64,000 nt of DNA from DASYAE01 sp036501535 (GTDB taxonomy: Bacteria > Actinomycetota > Actinomycetes > Streptomycetales > Catenulisporaceae), in NCBI GenBank assembly GCA_036501535.1, contig DASYAE010000062.1, positions 1-64,000 of the forward strand. The letters are read 5' to 3'. Position 1 is the first letter of the stretch. Each line of letters starts with the position of its first letter. Position numbers and translations under genes: made by a program. Shown here in pieces: positions 1 through 8,682 of this stretch. The notes under the pieces were generated by a model. That model saw only the letters and a program-made list of their open reading frames with translations, did no database searches and was not told the DNA's origin.

Positions 1-654
1 GACCGCGGCACGATCCTGGCCGCCCGGTTCTGGGCGGCGGACGGCGCGCCGGACCGCTCCGAGCCCGCGGCCGCCGGGGTGACCCGGCCGATCAGCGGCG
101 AGCAGGTCTGCGGGGACGCCTGGAGCGCGCGCCTGGACGAGGGCCCCGACGGCCCGGCGCTCCTGCTCATGCTCTGCGACGGTCTCGGGCACGGTCCGAT
201 GGCCTCGCTGGCGGCCGCGGCCGCCGTGAAGGCTTTCCGTGAGGCACGGCCCGGACCTCCGGCGCAGATGGTCCAAGAGCTGCACCGCGCGCTGCGCGGC
301 ACACGCGGCGCGGCGCTGGCCGTCGCATGTGTCGAGCCCGAGCCCGCGCGGGTCCGCCTGTGCGGCGTCGGCAACACCGCCGCGGTGCTGGTCGGCGCCG
401 GATCGCGGGCCGCTCTGCTCTCGATGCCCGGAATCGTCGGGCATCACCTGCCGTCCCTGCGGACCTTCGAGCAGCCGCTGGTCCCGCGCAGCGTTCTGGT
501 GATGCACTCGGACGGGGTCAACACGCGGTGGGGCGCGGACGTGGTCGGCGGCTTCCCGCGCCGGATCCCGGTGGTGATCGCCGCCCGGCTGCTGCGCGAG
601 GCGGCCGTGCGCCGCGATGACGCGAGCGTCGCTGTAGCCTCGGGCCCATGGTGA
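1..654 (+). CDS. SpoIIE-family (PP2C) serine phosphatase, 5' end outside window
   Basis: The frame is open from base 1, so the gene starts before the window; 217 codons are visible. Motifs of a SpoIIE/RsbX-like PP2C domain are clear: GEQVCGDAW, the metal-binding LCDGLGHG, a MHSDGVNTRW segment and a closing RRDDASV. In this family an RsbT-like ATPase domain often precedes the phosphatase, and the first 25 residues before GEQVCGDAW fit the linker after such a domain; this is inference. It would dephosphorylate STAS-type anti-anti-sigma proteins. Its stop overlaps the start of the next gene (ATG at 648), so the two are translationally coupled in a stress-signalling operon. Confidence 0.85.
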   Translation, partial: DRGTILAARFWAADGAPDRSEPAAAGVTRPISGEQVCGDAWSARLDEGPDGPALLLMLCDGLGHGPMASLAAAAAVKAFREARPGPPAQMVQELHRALRGTRGAALAVACVEPEPARVRLCGVGNTAAVLVGAGSRAALLSMPGIVGHHLPSLRTFEQPLVPRSVLVMHSDGVNTRWGADVVGGFPRRIPVVIAARLLREAAVRRDDASVAVASGPW

Positions 655-1985
655 CGTCCCGGCCGTCCGGCTCGCCGGACGCCCTTCTCCTGCTGTCCAT
701 GGAGATCGGCTCCGAGCGGGACGTCTTCGCGCTGCGCCGGCGGGCCAAGACCTGCGCCGAGGCCGCCGGCCTCGACGGCCGGGACCAGGTGCGGCTGGCG
801 ACCGCGGTCAGCGAGCTCGGCCGCGACCTGCTGCGCCCGCAGCCGCTGTCCGCCGCGTTCCGGCTGCGCGGACGCGATCCGGCCGAGCTCGTCGTGGTCC
901 TCGAGTGGCCGGACGGGCGGCGGGCCGGCGACGAGTCGATGGCCGCGGTGACCCGCCTGTTTCCGCGGGCCGTCCAGGAGCCCGGCGTTCAGGGCGGCCG
1001 GGTATTGATCGAGTGCGCGTTGCCCACTTCACTTGATGCGGTGACCGATCAGGCGGAGCGGATCCGCAGCGCGCTGCGCGCCGAGGCCGACACGGGGGCG
1101 ACGGTGATCGACGATCTTCGGGCACAGACCCGGGATCTGCTGGCGGCGCTCGACGAGTCCCGCGCGCAGAGCGAGGAGCTGCAACGCCTCAACCGCGAGC
1201 TGGCCGAGACGAACCAGGGCGTGGTCGCCCTCTACACGGAGCTGTCCGAGGAGCTCGAGGAGACCAACCGGGGCGTCGTGGCGCTGTACGCCGAGCTGGA
1301 CGAGAAGAGCCGGCTGCTGCGCGAGGCGAGCGAGTCGAAGACCCGCTTCTGGTCCAACATCAGCCACGAGCTGCGCACGCCCATCAACTCGGTGATCGGC
1401 CTGAGCCGGCTGCTGCTCGACCCCGGCTCCGACCCGCTGGCCGCGGAGCAGCGGCGGCAGGTCGAACTGATCGGCGCCGCCGGCAACATGCTGCTCAGCC
1501 TGGTCGACGAACTGCTCGACGTGGCGAAGGCGGAGGCCGGGCAGCTCGTGCCGCAGATCGCGCCGGTCGACCTGCCGATGCTGCTGACCCAGATCCACGG
1601 CCTGATGGCCGGCGCGAAGCCGTCGGCGCAGGTGGAGCTGGTCGTCGGCGACGGGGCCGGCCTGCCCGTGCTGTCGACCGACGAGGTCATGCTGACCCGG
1701 ATCCTGCGCAATCTGCTCTCCGACGGCCTGAAGTTCACCCGCAGCGGCGAGGTCCGCCTCGAGGTGACGGCGCAGGACCCGGATTGGCTGCTCTTCACGG
1801 TGCGGGACACCGGCGTGGGCGTCCCCGAGGACCAGCAGGCGCTGATCTTCGAGGAGTTCTACCAGGTGCCCGGACCGCATCAGCGGGACCGGCCGGGCAC
1901 GGGCCTTGGCCTGCCGTACGCGCGGCGGCTCGCCGGGCTGCTCGGCGGGAGCTGGCCAGCGCGCCGGAAGAGGGCACCACGGTGA
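648..1985 (+). CDS. Hybrid sensor histidine kinase, kinase part; reading frame broken near 1949
   Basis: The first ~125 residues form an RsbT/RsbW-like ATPase-type domain. A coiled coil follows (about 135-230) with a duplicated signalling-helix motif, ETNxGVVALYxEL. The HisKA box is SHELRTP with His240, followed by an HATPase_c domain with DTGVGVPED and GTGLGLPYARR. The N-box Asn that normally binds Mg is Asp (NLLSDGLKFT). There is no predicted transmembrane segment, so the protein is cytosolic. The frame ends at 1985 with a basic tail (WPARRKRAPR), whereas the expected kinase ending (ELASAPEEGTTVTL) and a receiver domain continue in another frame from 1949. The intact product would be a hybrid kinase of about 590 residues. 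The break may be a real mutation or a sequence error. Confidence 0.8.
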   Translation: MVTSRPSGSPDALLLLSMEIGSERDVFALRRRAKTCAEAAGLDGRDQVRLATAVSELGRDLLRPQPLSAAFRLRGRDPAELVVVLEWPDGRRAGDESMAAVTRLFPRAVQEPGVQGGRVLIECALPTSLDAVTDQAERIRSALRAEADTGATVIDDLRAQTRDLLAALDESRAQSEELQRLNRELAETNQGVVALYTELSEELEETNRGVVALYAELDEKSRLLREASESKTRFWSNISHELRTPINSVIGLSRLLLDPGSDPLAAEQRRQVELIGAAGNMLLSLVDELLDVAKAEAGQLVPQIAPVDLPMLLTQIHGLMAGAKPSAQVELVVGDGAGLPVLSTDEVMLTRILRNLLSDGLKFTRSGEVRLEVTAQDPDWLLFTVRDTGVGVPEDQQALIFEEFYQVPGPHQRDRPGTGLGLPYARRLAGLLGGSWPARRKRAPR

Positions 1986-2428
1986 CCCTGCGGCTGCCGG
2001 TCCGGCTCGACCGGCGCACCGCGCCGATCCGCCGGGTCGGCACCGTGCTGGCCGCGGACGACGACCCCGCGTTCGCGGAGGTGTTCCGCCCGGTGCTGGA
2101 GCAGATCGCGCAGCGCGTGCTCCAGGTCGGCTCCGGGGCGGAGGTGCTCGAGGCGGTGCGCCGCGAGCAGCCGGACGCCGTGCTGCTCGACCTCCAGATG
2201 CCCGGCATGGACGGCTACGCGGTGCTGGCCGCGCTGGCGGCCGAACCGCGGCTGCGGGACATCCCGGTGGTCGTGGTCACCGGGGCCGACCTGGCCGAGG
2301 AGTCCGGCCCGGGGCTCGGGCACGCCCGCGCCGTGGTCTCCAAGCACCGCGTGACGCCGGCGCGGCTGGCCGACCTGCTGTTCTCCGGCCCCGGGGAGGT
2401 GGAGGGCGATGGGCACCGACACGATTGA
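1949..2428 (+). pseudogene. Out-of-frame C-terminal part of the hybrid kinase: kinase end plus receiver domain
   Basis: This frame starts with the missing end of the HATPase domain (ELASAPEEGTTVTLRLP) and continues into a full receiver domain: acidic pocket AADDDPAF, phosphoacceptor Asp in AVLLDLQMPGMDGY, conserved Thr in VVVTGAD and Lys in VVSKHR. It has no start codon with a ribosome site of its own before the receiver, and the kinase ending has no meaning alone, so it reads as the downstream half of the kinase gene separated by a frameshift. It overlaps the next gene by 20 bases. Confidence 0.75.
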
Positions 2429-4073
2429 GCGCGTCGACGACGCGGCGCTGCTCCTCATCATCGAGGACAACGCGACCCACCGGTACATCCTGGCCAGCTG
2501 GCTGAAGCGGGCCGGCCACACCCTCCTGGAGGCCGGCGACGGGACCGAGGCCTTCAACATCCCCAGCGAGCGGGCGCGGGACGGGCTCGCGCTGCCGGAC
2601 CTGGCCGTCGTGGACGTGCACCTGCCGGACATGAGCGGCTTCGAGGTCTGCGAGCGCATCAAGTCGGACCCGGCCACCGCGGGCACGCCGGTCATCCACG
2701 TCTCGGCGACCGCCATCGCCCCGAGCGACCGGACCCAGGGGCTCGACCGCGGCGCCGACGCATACCTCGCCGAGCCGATCGCCCCCGGCGAGCTGATCGC
2801 GACGGTTGCCGCCGCACTGCGCTACAGCCGCGCCCGCGTCCGCGCGGAGAGCCTGGCCGCGCGCCTGGGCGTGCTCAACGAGGCGACGCTGGAGATCTAC
2901 GGCGCGTCGCAGGCGCCGGCGCTCGCGGCGGCCGTGGCGAAGGCGGCGAACCGCTTGTTCGGCGTCGCAGCCGTCGTGCTCACCCAGTCGCCGCACTCCG
3001 ACGCCGTCCACCTGAACTCCGGCTTGGACGGCAGCGCCCCGGTCAGCCGGCTCGTGTCCGCCGACCTGCTCGCGCAGCTGGTCGGGAAGTCGCTGGGCAA
3101 CCGGGTGGGCGTCGCGACCGCACAGGCGACGGCCCCGCTTTGGCCCGGAGGCGACGGGCTGATCCCGCTCGCCGGCGAGGTCACAGTAACGGCCGCGCGC
3201 ACCAAGCGGGGCCGCCCGCCGGTGGTCGTCGCGGTGGGCGCGATCATCCGGCAGGACGAGGACCGCAAGCTGCTCACCCAGCTGACGCAGACGGCCGCGC
3301 TGGCCCTGGAGGCCCTGCGCAGCTACACGGAGGAGCACGCGCTCGCGGTCACGCTGCAGCGTGCGTTCCTGCCGGCCCGGCTCCCGCGCGCGGACGGGAT
3401 CGAGCTGGCGGTGCGCTACATGCCCGCCGAGGTCGAGAACGAGATCGGCGGCGACTTCTACGAGGCCGTGCACACCCGGGCCGGGCTGCTGCTGGCGGTC
3501 GGGGACGTCGCCGGGCACTCGATGGAGGCGGCCATCGTCATGGGCGGCCTGCGCCACGCCCTGGTCGCCTACGCCTTCGACGGCGCTCCGCTGCACGAGA
3601 TCCTGGAGAAGCTGGACCGGCTGATGTACAGCGTCTGGCCCGGCTGGACCGCCACGGTCTGCCTCGTCCTGATCGCGTCCGGCGGCCGCGAGATCGAGAT
3701 CGCCAACGCGGGCCACCTCCCGCCGCTGCTGCGCGGGCCGGGCGGCGCCTGCGAGCTGGTCCGCGAGCACGGCCCGATCCTCGGCGCGCTGCTCCCGCAG
3801 CGCCCCGCGGTGCGCCGCCCGGTAGCCGCCGGGACCGGGATCCTGCTGGTGACCGACGGCCTCGTGGAGTCCCGCGGCGTCGACCTGCTGATAAGCCTGG
3901 AGGCGCTGCGCCGCGCGGCCGCGGCCGCGCCCGAGAATCCGGACGCTCTCTGTGACACGCTGCTGGAGGTGTTCCGCCGGCCTCAGGAGGATGACATCGT
4001 CCTGTTCGCGGCCCGGATCGCGGACAACGGACAGGACGGCCCGGGCCGCGCCGACGAAGGTGAGGGAGATTGA
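2409..4073 (+). CDS. Response-regulator receiver fused to SpoIIE phosphatase (RsbU-like)
   Basis: 554 residues. The receiver (about 13-135) has LLIIEDN and phosphoacceptor Asp69 in LAVVDVHLPDMSGF; the usual Lys of the receiver is Glu (YLAEPI). A middle segment of about 180 residues resembles a degenerate GAF linker. The C-terminal PP2C/SpoIIE domain (about 325-545) shows LQRAFLPARLP, EIGGDFYEAV, VGDVAGHSMEAA, ILLVTDGLVESR and EDDIVLFAAR, with all metal aspartates. It should dephosphorylate an STAS antagonist when the receiver is phosphorylated, most simply by the kinase encoded just upstream. It overlaps the neighbouring genes at both ends, which fits one operon. Confidence 0.93.
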   Translation: MGTDTIERVDDAALLLIIEDNATHRYILASWLKRAGHTLLEAGDGTEAFNIPSERARDGLALPDLAVVDVHLPDMSGFEVCERIKSDPATAGTPVIHVSATAIAPSDRTQGLDRGADAYLAEPIAPGELIATVAAALRYSRARVRAESLAARLGVLNEATLEIYGASQAPALAAAVAKAANRLFGVAAVVLTQSPHSDAVHLNSGLDGSAPVSRLVSADLLAQLVGKSLGNRVGVATAQATAPLWPGGDGLIPLAGEVTVTAARTKRGRPPVVVAVGAIIRQDEDRKLLTQLTQTAALALEALRSYTEEHALAVTLQRAFLPARLPRADGIELAVRYMPAEVENEIGGDFYEAVHTRAGLLLAVGDVAGHSMEAAIVMGGLRHALVAYAFDGAPLHEILEKLDRLMYSVWPGWTATVCLVLIASGGREIEIANAGHLPPLLRGPGGACELVREHGPILGALLPQRPAVRRPVAAGTGILLVTDGLVESRGVDLLISLEALRRAAAAAPENPDALCDTLLEVFRRPQEDDIVLFAARIADNGQDGPGRADEGEGD

Positions 4074-4075
4074 GC

Positions 4076-4507
4076 ATGCAGCCGAGCGTGTGGGATGCGG
4101 CCGACGGGGAATCCGGACGCGCGCGCCTCACCATGTCGACCCGGCGCGAAGCGGAGGCCGTGATCGTGACGCTTGTCGGCGAACTCGACTTCGACAGCGC
4201 CGAGATGCTGGGCGAGTTGATCAACACCGTTTTCTCCGAGCACGCCGCACGGGTGCTCGTCGACTGCGCCGGGCTGGAGTTCTGCGACTCCAGCGGGCTC
4301 AACGTGCTGCTGCGGGCCCGGCTGGCGGCGCGCGCGGCCGGAGTGGAGCTGGCGCTGGTCGGCGTGCCCGTCGCGCTCGAGCGGGTGCTCGACCTGACCG
4401 GGACGACCACCGCCTTCGTGCGCTACGCGGGCGTCGAGGAGGCGCTCGCCGGAAGGCGCGGCGACGACGCGCAGAACGGCGACGGCCAGGCGTCGGCGGA
4501 AGGCTGA
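4076..4507 (+). CDS. STAS-domain anti-anti-sigma factor
   Basis: 143 residues from ATG at 4076. A ribosome site (AGGTGAGGGAG, around 4058-4068) is well placed for this ATG and less so for the TTG at 4070. The STAS fold is clear: VIVTLVGELDF, then FCDSSGLNVLL carrying the phosphorylatable serine, then AGVELALVGV. A low-complexity polar tail follows. The product would bind and release an RsbW-type anti-sigma kinase when unphosphorylated. The flanking phosphatase and ATPase genes are the expected partners in a partner-switching circuit. Confidence 0.92.
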   Translation: MQPSVWDAADGESGRARLTMSTRREAEAVIVTLVGELDFDSAEMLGELINTVFSEHAARVLVDCAGLEFCDSSGLNVLLRARLAARAAGVELALVGVPVALERVLDLTGTTTAFVRYAGVEEALAGRRGDDAQNGDGQASAEG

Positions 4508-4527
4508 GGATCGATGGACGAGCGCGG

Positions 4528-5019
4528 ATGCCGGTGTCCGGCGGGCGAACCCCGATGAGCGCCGGAACGGCCCACCACGGGGCGCCGACCGACCGGCGCG
4601 TGCTCCGGCCGCCGCCCGGCAGCGGGAGCGGCGTGATCGGCAGGTGCCGCGATTTCGTCCGCGAGACGCTTGCGCAGTGGTGGCCCCCGGCCGGCGACAC
4701 CGGTCCCAGGGCGGACGACAGCCGCAGCCGGTTCGTGCGCGACGTCGTGCTGATGGTCTCCGAAGTGGTCACCAACGCCTGTATGCACGCGGACGGTCCG
4801 GCCGAGCTGCTGTTGGACTGTACGCGGGACCGCCTGCGCATCGAGGTCACGGATCGCAGCTCGGCTCCGCCGGTCATGCGGCGGCCCGACCAGGCGCTGC
4901 CCGGAGGCCACGGACTGCACGTGATAGAGAGCCTGTCGCGCGCCTGGGGCTATGAGCGGCGTGGCGCGGGCAAGGCGGTGTGGCTCGAAGTGGACCTGCC
5001 GGCGGACATCGCCAGGTGA
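4528..5019 (+). CDS. RsbW-like ATP-binding anti-sigma kinase (HATPase_c_2)
   Basis: 163 residues from ATG 4528; ATG 4555 is an alternative whose codon overlaps the stop of a 14-codon mini-ORF. The N-box is seen in LMVSEVVTNACMHADGP, and the G-box in PGGHGLHVIESLSRAWG. The ending KAVWLEVDLP is typical of RsbW/SpoIIAB-like kinases. It should phosphorylate the STAS protein encoded just upstream and sequester either a sigma factor or another target, which is not encoded in this window. It is the last gene of the operon. Confidence 0.88.
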   Translation: MPVSGGRTPMSAGTAHHGAPTDRRVLRPPPGSGSGVIGRCRDFVRETLAQWWPPAGDTGPRADDSRSRFVRDVVLMVSEVVTNACMHADGPAELLLDCTRDRLRIEVTDRSSAPPVMRRPDQALPGGHGLHVIESLSRAWGYERRGAGKAVWLEVDLPADIAR

Positions 5020-5034
5020 CTTGAGAGCGCTTCC

Positions 5035-5895
5035 CTAGGACTGGGAGCCGGACGTCGGGACGCCGTCGATGGTGCGCGCCGCCGTGGCGACGACTTCGCG
5101 CGGGGTGGCTCCCGGGCGGCCGGCTGCGGCCAGGGCATGCTTGATGAAGGCGAGGTCCGACGCGAGTGTGTCGGTCGGGCCGACGCAGACCAGCGCGGCG
5201 GGCAGCGCCGGCTGCGGCCACGGCACCGCGATGCAGGCCAGCGCCGGTTCGAGCGATCCGTCGTCGATCGCGACCTGGTCCCGGCGGATGGTCTCGAGCT
5301 GGGCCTCGAGCTCGGCCCGGTTGCGGGCCAGCGGCCGCGGGGCGCGGGCCGAGCCGGTCGGCCGGTTCAGCGCGGCGAGGAACGCCTCGGCCGCCGTGCC
5401 GGACAGCGCGGAGAAGACCGCGGCGGCGTCCGGATACGGCTCGGGCGGCAGCAGGGCGGCGAGCCGCTCGGGATCGAGCTGCGCCGCGATGGCCTGGCCG
5501 CCGGCCGAGGCGTACAGGGGGGCGTGCAGCGAGGGCCCCGGCGGCAGGGTCAGCTCGCGCCCGGCCGCCGCGGCTATCAGCACCGCGTTCTCGCCGACCA
5601 GCCCGTAGGCGCGGGTCAGCAGCCCGGTCACCCCGGCGACCGCGTGCACCAGCGGAGCGGCGCGCGCGATGACCTCGGCGGTCGGGCCGTTGTGGCCGAG
5701 CAGGGTGCAGCGCGGACCGAGCGCCACCTTGCCGTCCAGCCGGACCAGCCAGCCGCCCGGCTCGCAGGCCGCGACGGTGCGGGAGACCACGGTCACGTCC
5801 AGGCCCGAGCGGCGGGCCAGCTCGGTCACCGTCAGCGGGCCGGTCAGGTCCAGCACTTCCAGCATGGCCAGGCGGTTCAGCAGTGTCTTCGACAT
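5035..5895 (-). CDS. IclR-family transcriptional regulator
   Basis: 286 residues. An N-terminal winged helix-turn-helix (LLNRLAMLEVLDLTGPLTV, then TELARRSGLDVTVVSRTVAA) precedes an IclR effector-binding domain with HAPLYASAGGQAIAA and a C-terminal region containing IRRDQVAIDDGSLEPALACIAVPW. IclR proteins bind small carboxylates or sugar acids and usually control a neighbouring catabolic operon. Here neither neighbour is an obvious target. The gene converges with the stress operon, with only 15 bases between the two stops. Start ATG at 5895. Confidence 0.88.
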   Translation of the reverse strand: MSKTLLNRLAMLEVLDLTGPLTVTELARRSGLDVTVVSRTVAACEPGGWLVRLDGKVALGPRCTLLGHNGPTAEVIARAAPLVHAVAGVTGLLTRAYGLVGENAVLIAAAAGRELTLPPGPSLHAPLYASAGGQAIAAQLDPERLAALLPPEPYPDAAAVFSALSGTAAEAFLAALNRPTGSARAPRPLARNRAELEAQLETIRRDQVAIDDGSLEPALACIAVPWPQPALPAALVCVGPTDTLASDLAFIKHALAAAGRPGATPREVVATAARTIDGVPTSGSQS

Positions 5896-6092
5896 CCCGT
5901 GTCCCCTCGTGCGGCGGGTCCGGCCCGGACCCCCTCCGTGCCGGGGCGGCGAGACCGCCCGAAAATCGCCGCAGTGGATGTCTCGCCCAGTGGAATTGAT
6001 CGTGCGCTCGTTGTCATCCTAGCAATCAGACAACGAAGACACCGTACTGCAGCGCACGGGAACAGGGGCCGGCGGCCGGATGAACCCGGCGC

Positions 6093-7409
6093 TCACAACT
6101 GCTTGGGCTGTCCTGTTGCTTCGAGCACGGACATCCACAGATCCCCGTGCGGGTCCACCTGATTGCGGCTCGCAGTGGCCAGCGCGATCGGCAGGTGGAC
6201 GAAGCGTCCGTGCCAGCGCGCCACCACCAGCGAGGTGAAGCCGGCCATCCCGGCGTGCACGGCGGCCTGGGCGAGCCGGGTGCAATAGACCGCGTCGAAC
6301 GCGTTGGCGGGCACGGAGCGGATGGCGTATCCGGGGTCGACGTAGCGCAGCGAGAGCGGAGCGTCGTCGAAGTGCTCGGTGATCCGCTCGCGCAGGAACG
6401 CGCCGATGTCGCCGAGCTTCGCGTTGCCGGAGAGGTCGGTCTGCGTGCTCTTGGGCAGCAGATCCTGTCCGGCGCCCTCCGCGACCACCACGACCGCGTG
6501 CCCTTGCCGTTCGACCCGGTCGCGCAGAACGCGCAGGAATCCGTCGAGCCGGAACGGGACCTCGGGGATGAGGGTGAAGTCGACGTCGTGGTTGGCCAGG
6601 GTGGCGTAGCAGGCGATGAAGCCGCTGTGCCGGCCCATCAGCCGGACCAGCCCGACGCCGCCGGGGGTGGAGCTGGCCTCGGTGTGCGCGGCGCGGATGG
6701 ACTCGGCCGCGCGGGAGAACGCGGTCTGGAAGCCGAAGCTGTGGTCGATCCACGGGATGTCGTTGTCGATCGTCTTCGGGATGCCGACCACCGCGAGCGG
6801 CAGGCCCCGGCCCGCCGCCTGCGCCGCGATCTTCTGGGCCCCGCGCAGCGAGCCGTCCCCGCCGATCACGAACAGCATGTCGACGCCGTGCCGCTCCAGC
6901 GTGTCGACCATGGCGGCCGGGTCCTGGTTGCCGCGCGAGGTGCCCAGGATGGTGCCGCCGCGGTTGTGGATATCACGCACGTTCTCGGGCGTGAGGATGA
7001 CCGCCTCGGACTCGTCGGTCAGGCCGCGGTATCCGTTGCGGAACCCGAGGATCGACTTCGCGCCGTAGGCCTTCGACAGCTGCAGCACCAGCCCGCGCAC
7101 CACGTTGTTGACGCCGGGGCACAGGCCGCCGCAGGTCACGATGCCGGCGGTCACCGTCGCGGGGTCGAAGAAGAGCTTCTCGCGCGGGCCGCCCGGATTG
7201 AACGCGGGCAGGTCGGCCGCGACCCCGCCGCGCCGCTTGGCGATGCCGAGGGTGTCGTCCAGCAGGACGCGGTCGGTCGGGGTGACATAGTGCATCGTCT
7301 CCGGACGGCTGCCGATCAGGTCGGCCAGCGGCGTGTCGACGGCCCGCTCGCCGAGCCGGGTGATCGCCAGGTCGTCGGAGGTGATGGCCAGGAGGTCGGC
7401 GGTGTTCAT
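6093..7409 (-). CDS. pfkA: ATP-dependent 6-phosphofructokinase
   Basis: 438 residues from ATG 7409; the upstream in-frame extension is low-complexity Arg/Pro and is not counted. PFK motifs: GIVTCGGLCPGVN, TILGTSRGNQD, VIGGDGSLRGA, VVGIPKTIDNDI, MGRHSGFIA and the ending YVDPGYAIRS. The second Gly in GGDGS marks ATP use, and the Lys in PKTIDND is typical of the long, plant-like group rather than of the E. coli type. It phosphorylates fructose 6-phosphate in glycolysis. It stands alone; a pair of GACAAC direct repeats lies upstream. Confidence 0.94.
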   Translation of the reverse strand: MNTADLLAITSDDLAITRLGERAVDTPLADLIGSRPETMHYVTPTDRVLLDDTLGIAKRRGGVAADLPAFNPGGPREKLFFDPATVTAGIVTCGGLCPGVNNVVRGLVLQLSKAYGAKSILGFRNGYRGLTDESEAVILTPENVRDIHNRGGTILGTSRGNQDPAAMVDTLERHGVDMLFVIGGDGSLRGAQKIAAQAAGRGLPLAVVGIPKTIDNDIPWIDHSFGFQTAFSRAAESIRAAHTEASSTPGGVGLVRLMGRHSGFIACYATLANHDVDFTLIPEVPFRLDGFLRVLRDRVERQGHAVVVVAEGAGQDLLPKSTQTDLSGNAKLGDIGAFLRERITEHFDDAPLSLRYVDPGYAIRSVPANAFDAVYCTRLAQAAVHAGMAGFTSLVVARWHGRFVHLPIALATASRNQVDPHGDLWMSVLEATGQPKQL

Positions 7410-7548
7410 GCAGCGGCTTGCCGATCGTCGGTCGGGCCTGCGTGCGCGGCGGTGTAACCGGGGTCCGCCGGGCAGGCGTCGGAGGGGGAGCCGCAGCACG
7501 ACGATGGGCTGGGATGGGGCGGGGAGCAGCGTCCGGTCGACTCAGATT

Positions 7549-7572
7549 ATTGACAACTTGGTCGACAACCGG
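7549..7572. promoter_or_regulatory. Direct repeats of GACAAC upstream of the phosphofructokinase gene
   Basis: Two GACAAC hexamers spaced 12 bases apart, within TTGACAACTTGGTCGACAAC, lie about 140 bases upstream of the phosphofructokinase start in an AT-richer stretch. On the minus strand they read GTTGTC twice. The spacing and position suggest a regulator-binding site; no regulator is identified. Confidence 0.3.
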
Positions 7573-7624
7573 ACCGCTCCCGAGCATACCGCGCGGTGCG
7601 GCGGCCCATCCATGACCGCATCGG

Positions 7625-8401
7625 CTACTGCTGTGCGTCGTTTGCGTCGCCCGGCGGCCTGGTGCGGAAGCCGGTGGGTGCCTGCGGCGGCTGTCCGGTG
7701 ACGTTGACGATGATGTCCGTGGCGACCTGCCGCAGCTTCCGGTTGCGGTGCTGGGAGGCCTGCCGCAGCACCTCGAAGGCCTGGCCGGCGGTGCAGCGCC
7801 GCTGCGCCATGAGGATTCCGATCGCCTGGTCGATGACGCTGCGCGAGCGCATGGCGTCGTCGAGCTGCTGCTGCACGAGCTCCTGCTCGGCCTGCCGCAG
7901 GATCACGGCCAGCGCGGCGGTGCAATGCTCGGAAATGGTTTGCGCGATGGCCCGGTCGGTCGGGCCGAAGGCGTCGCGGCGCGTCGCATAGAGATTGAGG
8001 GCGGCGACCACCTGCCCGTTGACCGCCAGCGGATAGGAGAGCGAGCTGGCGGCGCCGTGCGCGAGGGCGCGCGGCCGGAACAGCTCCCAGCGCTCGTCGC
8101 CCGCGAGGTCGTCGATCTCGATGGCCTTGCCGGTGCGTATGGCCTCGAGGCACGGTCCTTGGTCGAATTCGTACTGGATCTCGTCGATCTGCGCGGCGAA
8201 CGCGTCGCTGCCGGCCGCGGTGAAAGCCTGCCCGTCCCGGCAGACGGTGAGGCCGCACGCGGCGGCGGCCGGCACAGCCTGAGCCGCCAGGCGCACGATC
8301 GCGGTCAGGAAACCGTCGAGTTCTGGCGACTCGGCCAGCAGCCGCAGCAGCTGCACGGTCGGTGCAGCCTGTACAGTCGGGTTGATCTGCTGTTTCGCCA
8401 A
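7625..8401 (-). CDS. GAF-ANTAR RNA-binding regulator
   Basis: 258 residues from TTG at 8401, chosen because a GAGGAGGG ribosome site lies about 7 bases before it and the upstream extension is not protein-like. A GAF sensory domain (about 30-160) contains YEFDQGPCLEAIRTGKAIEI and the LSYPLAVNGQVVAALNLY segment. The C-terminal ANTAR domain (about 170-225) is marked by QLDDAMRSRSVIDQAIGILM and AFEVLRQASQHRNRKLRQVA. ANTAR proteins bind paired hairpins in nascent RNA and prevent termination. No obvious two-hairpin leader was found beside it. Confidence 0.88.
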   Translation of the reverse strand: MAKQQINPTVQAAPTVQLLRLLAESPELDGFLTAIVRLAAQAVPAAAACGLTVCRDGQAFTAAGSDAFAAQIDEIQYEFDQGPCLEAIRTGKAIEIDDLAGDERWELFRPRALAHGAASSLSYPLAVNGQVVAALNLYATRRDAFGPTDRAIAQTISEHCTAALAVILRQAEQELVQQQLDDAMRSRSVIDQAIGILMAQRRCTAGQAFEVLRQASQHRNRKLRQVATDIIVNVTGQPPQAPTGFRTRPPGDANDAQQ

Positions 8402-8682
8402 GTTCGTTGCCCTCCTCGACAGGTCGTGCGGATGTTGGGCGGCGGGCCCGCAGTGCCACAGCTGGGGCGGTGACGGTCCGGGCAGGCCTTGATCGCGAGT
8501 GCCCCGAGGCCCGGCGCAGTACCACCGAGCCGCCATTGTGGCTAGTGGATGGTTCGGCCTACCGGGAGGTAAGCTCGCCGCAGGTTCGGACGTGAGCCAG
8601 GGCAGTGCTCTGCCCGCCGGATCCGCGTTCGTCACAGTCCGCGATCAGGCGACTGCGACTGACGTGCCGAAGGGTCCGGTTC

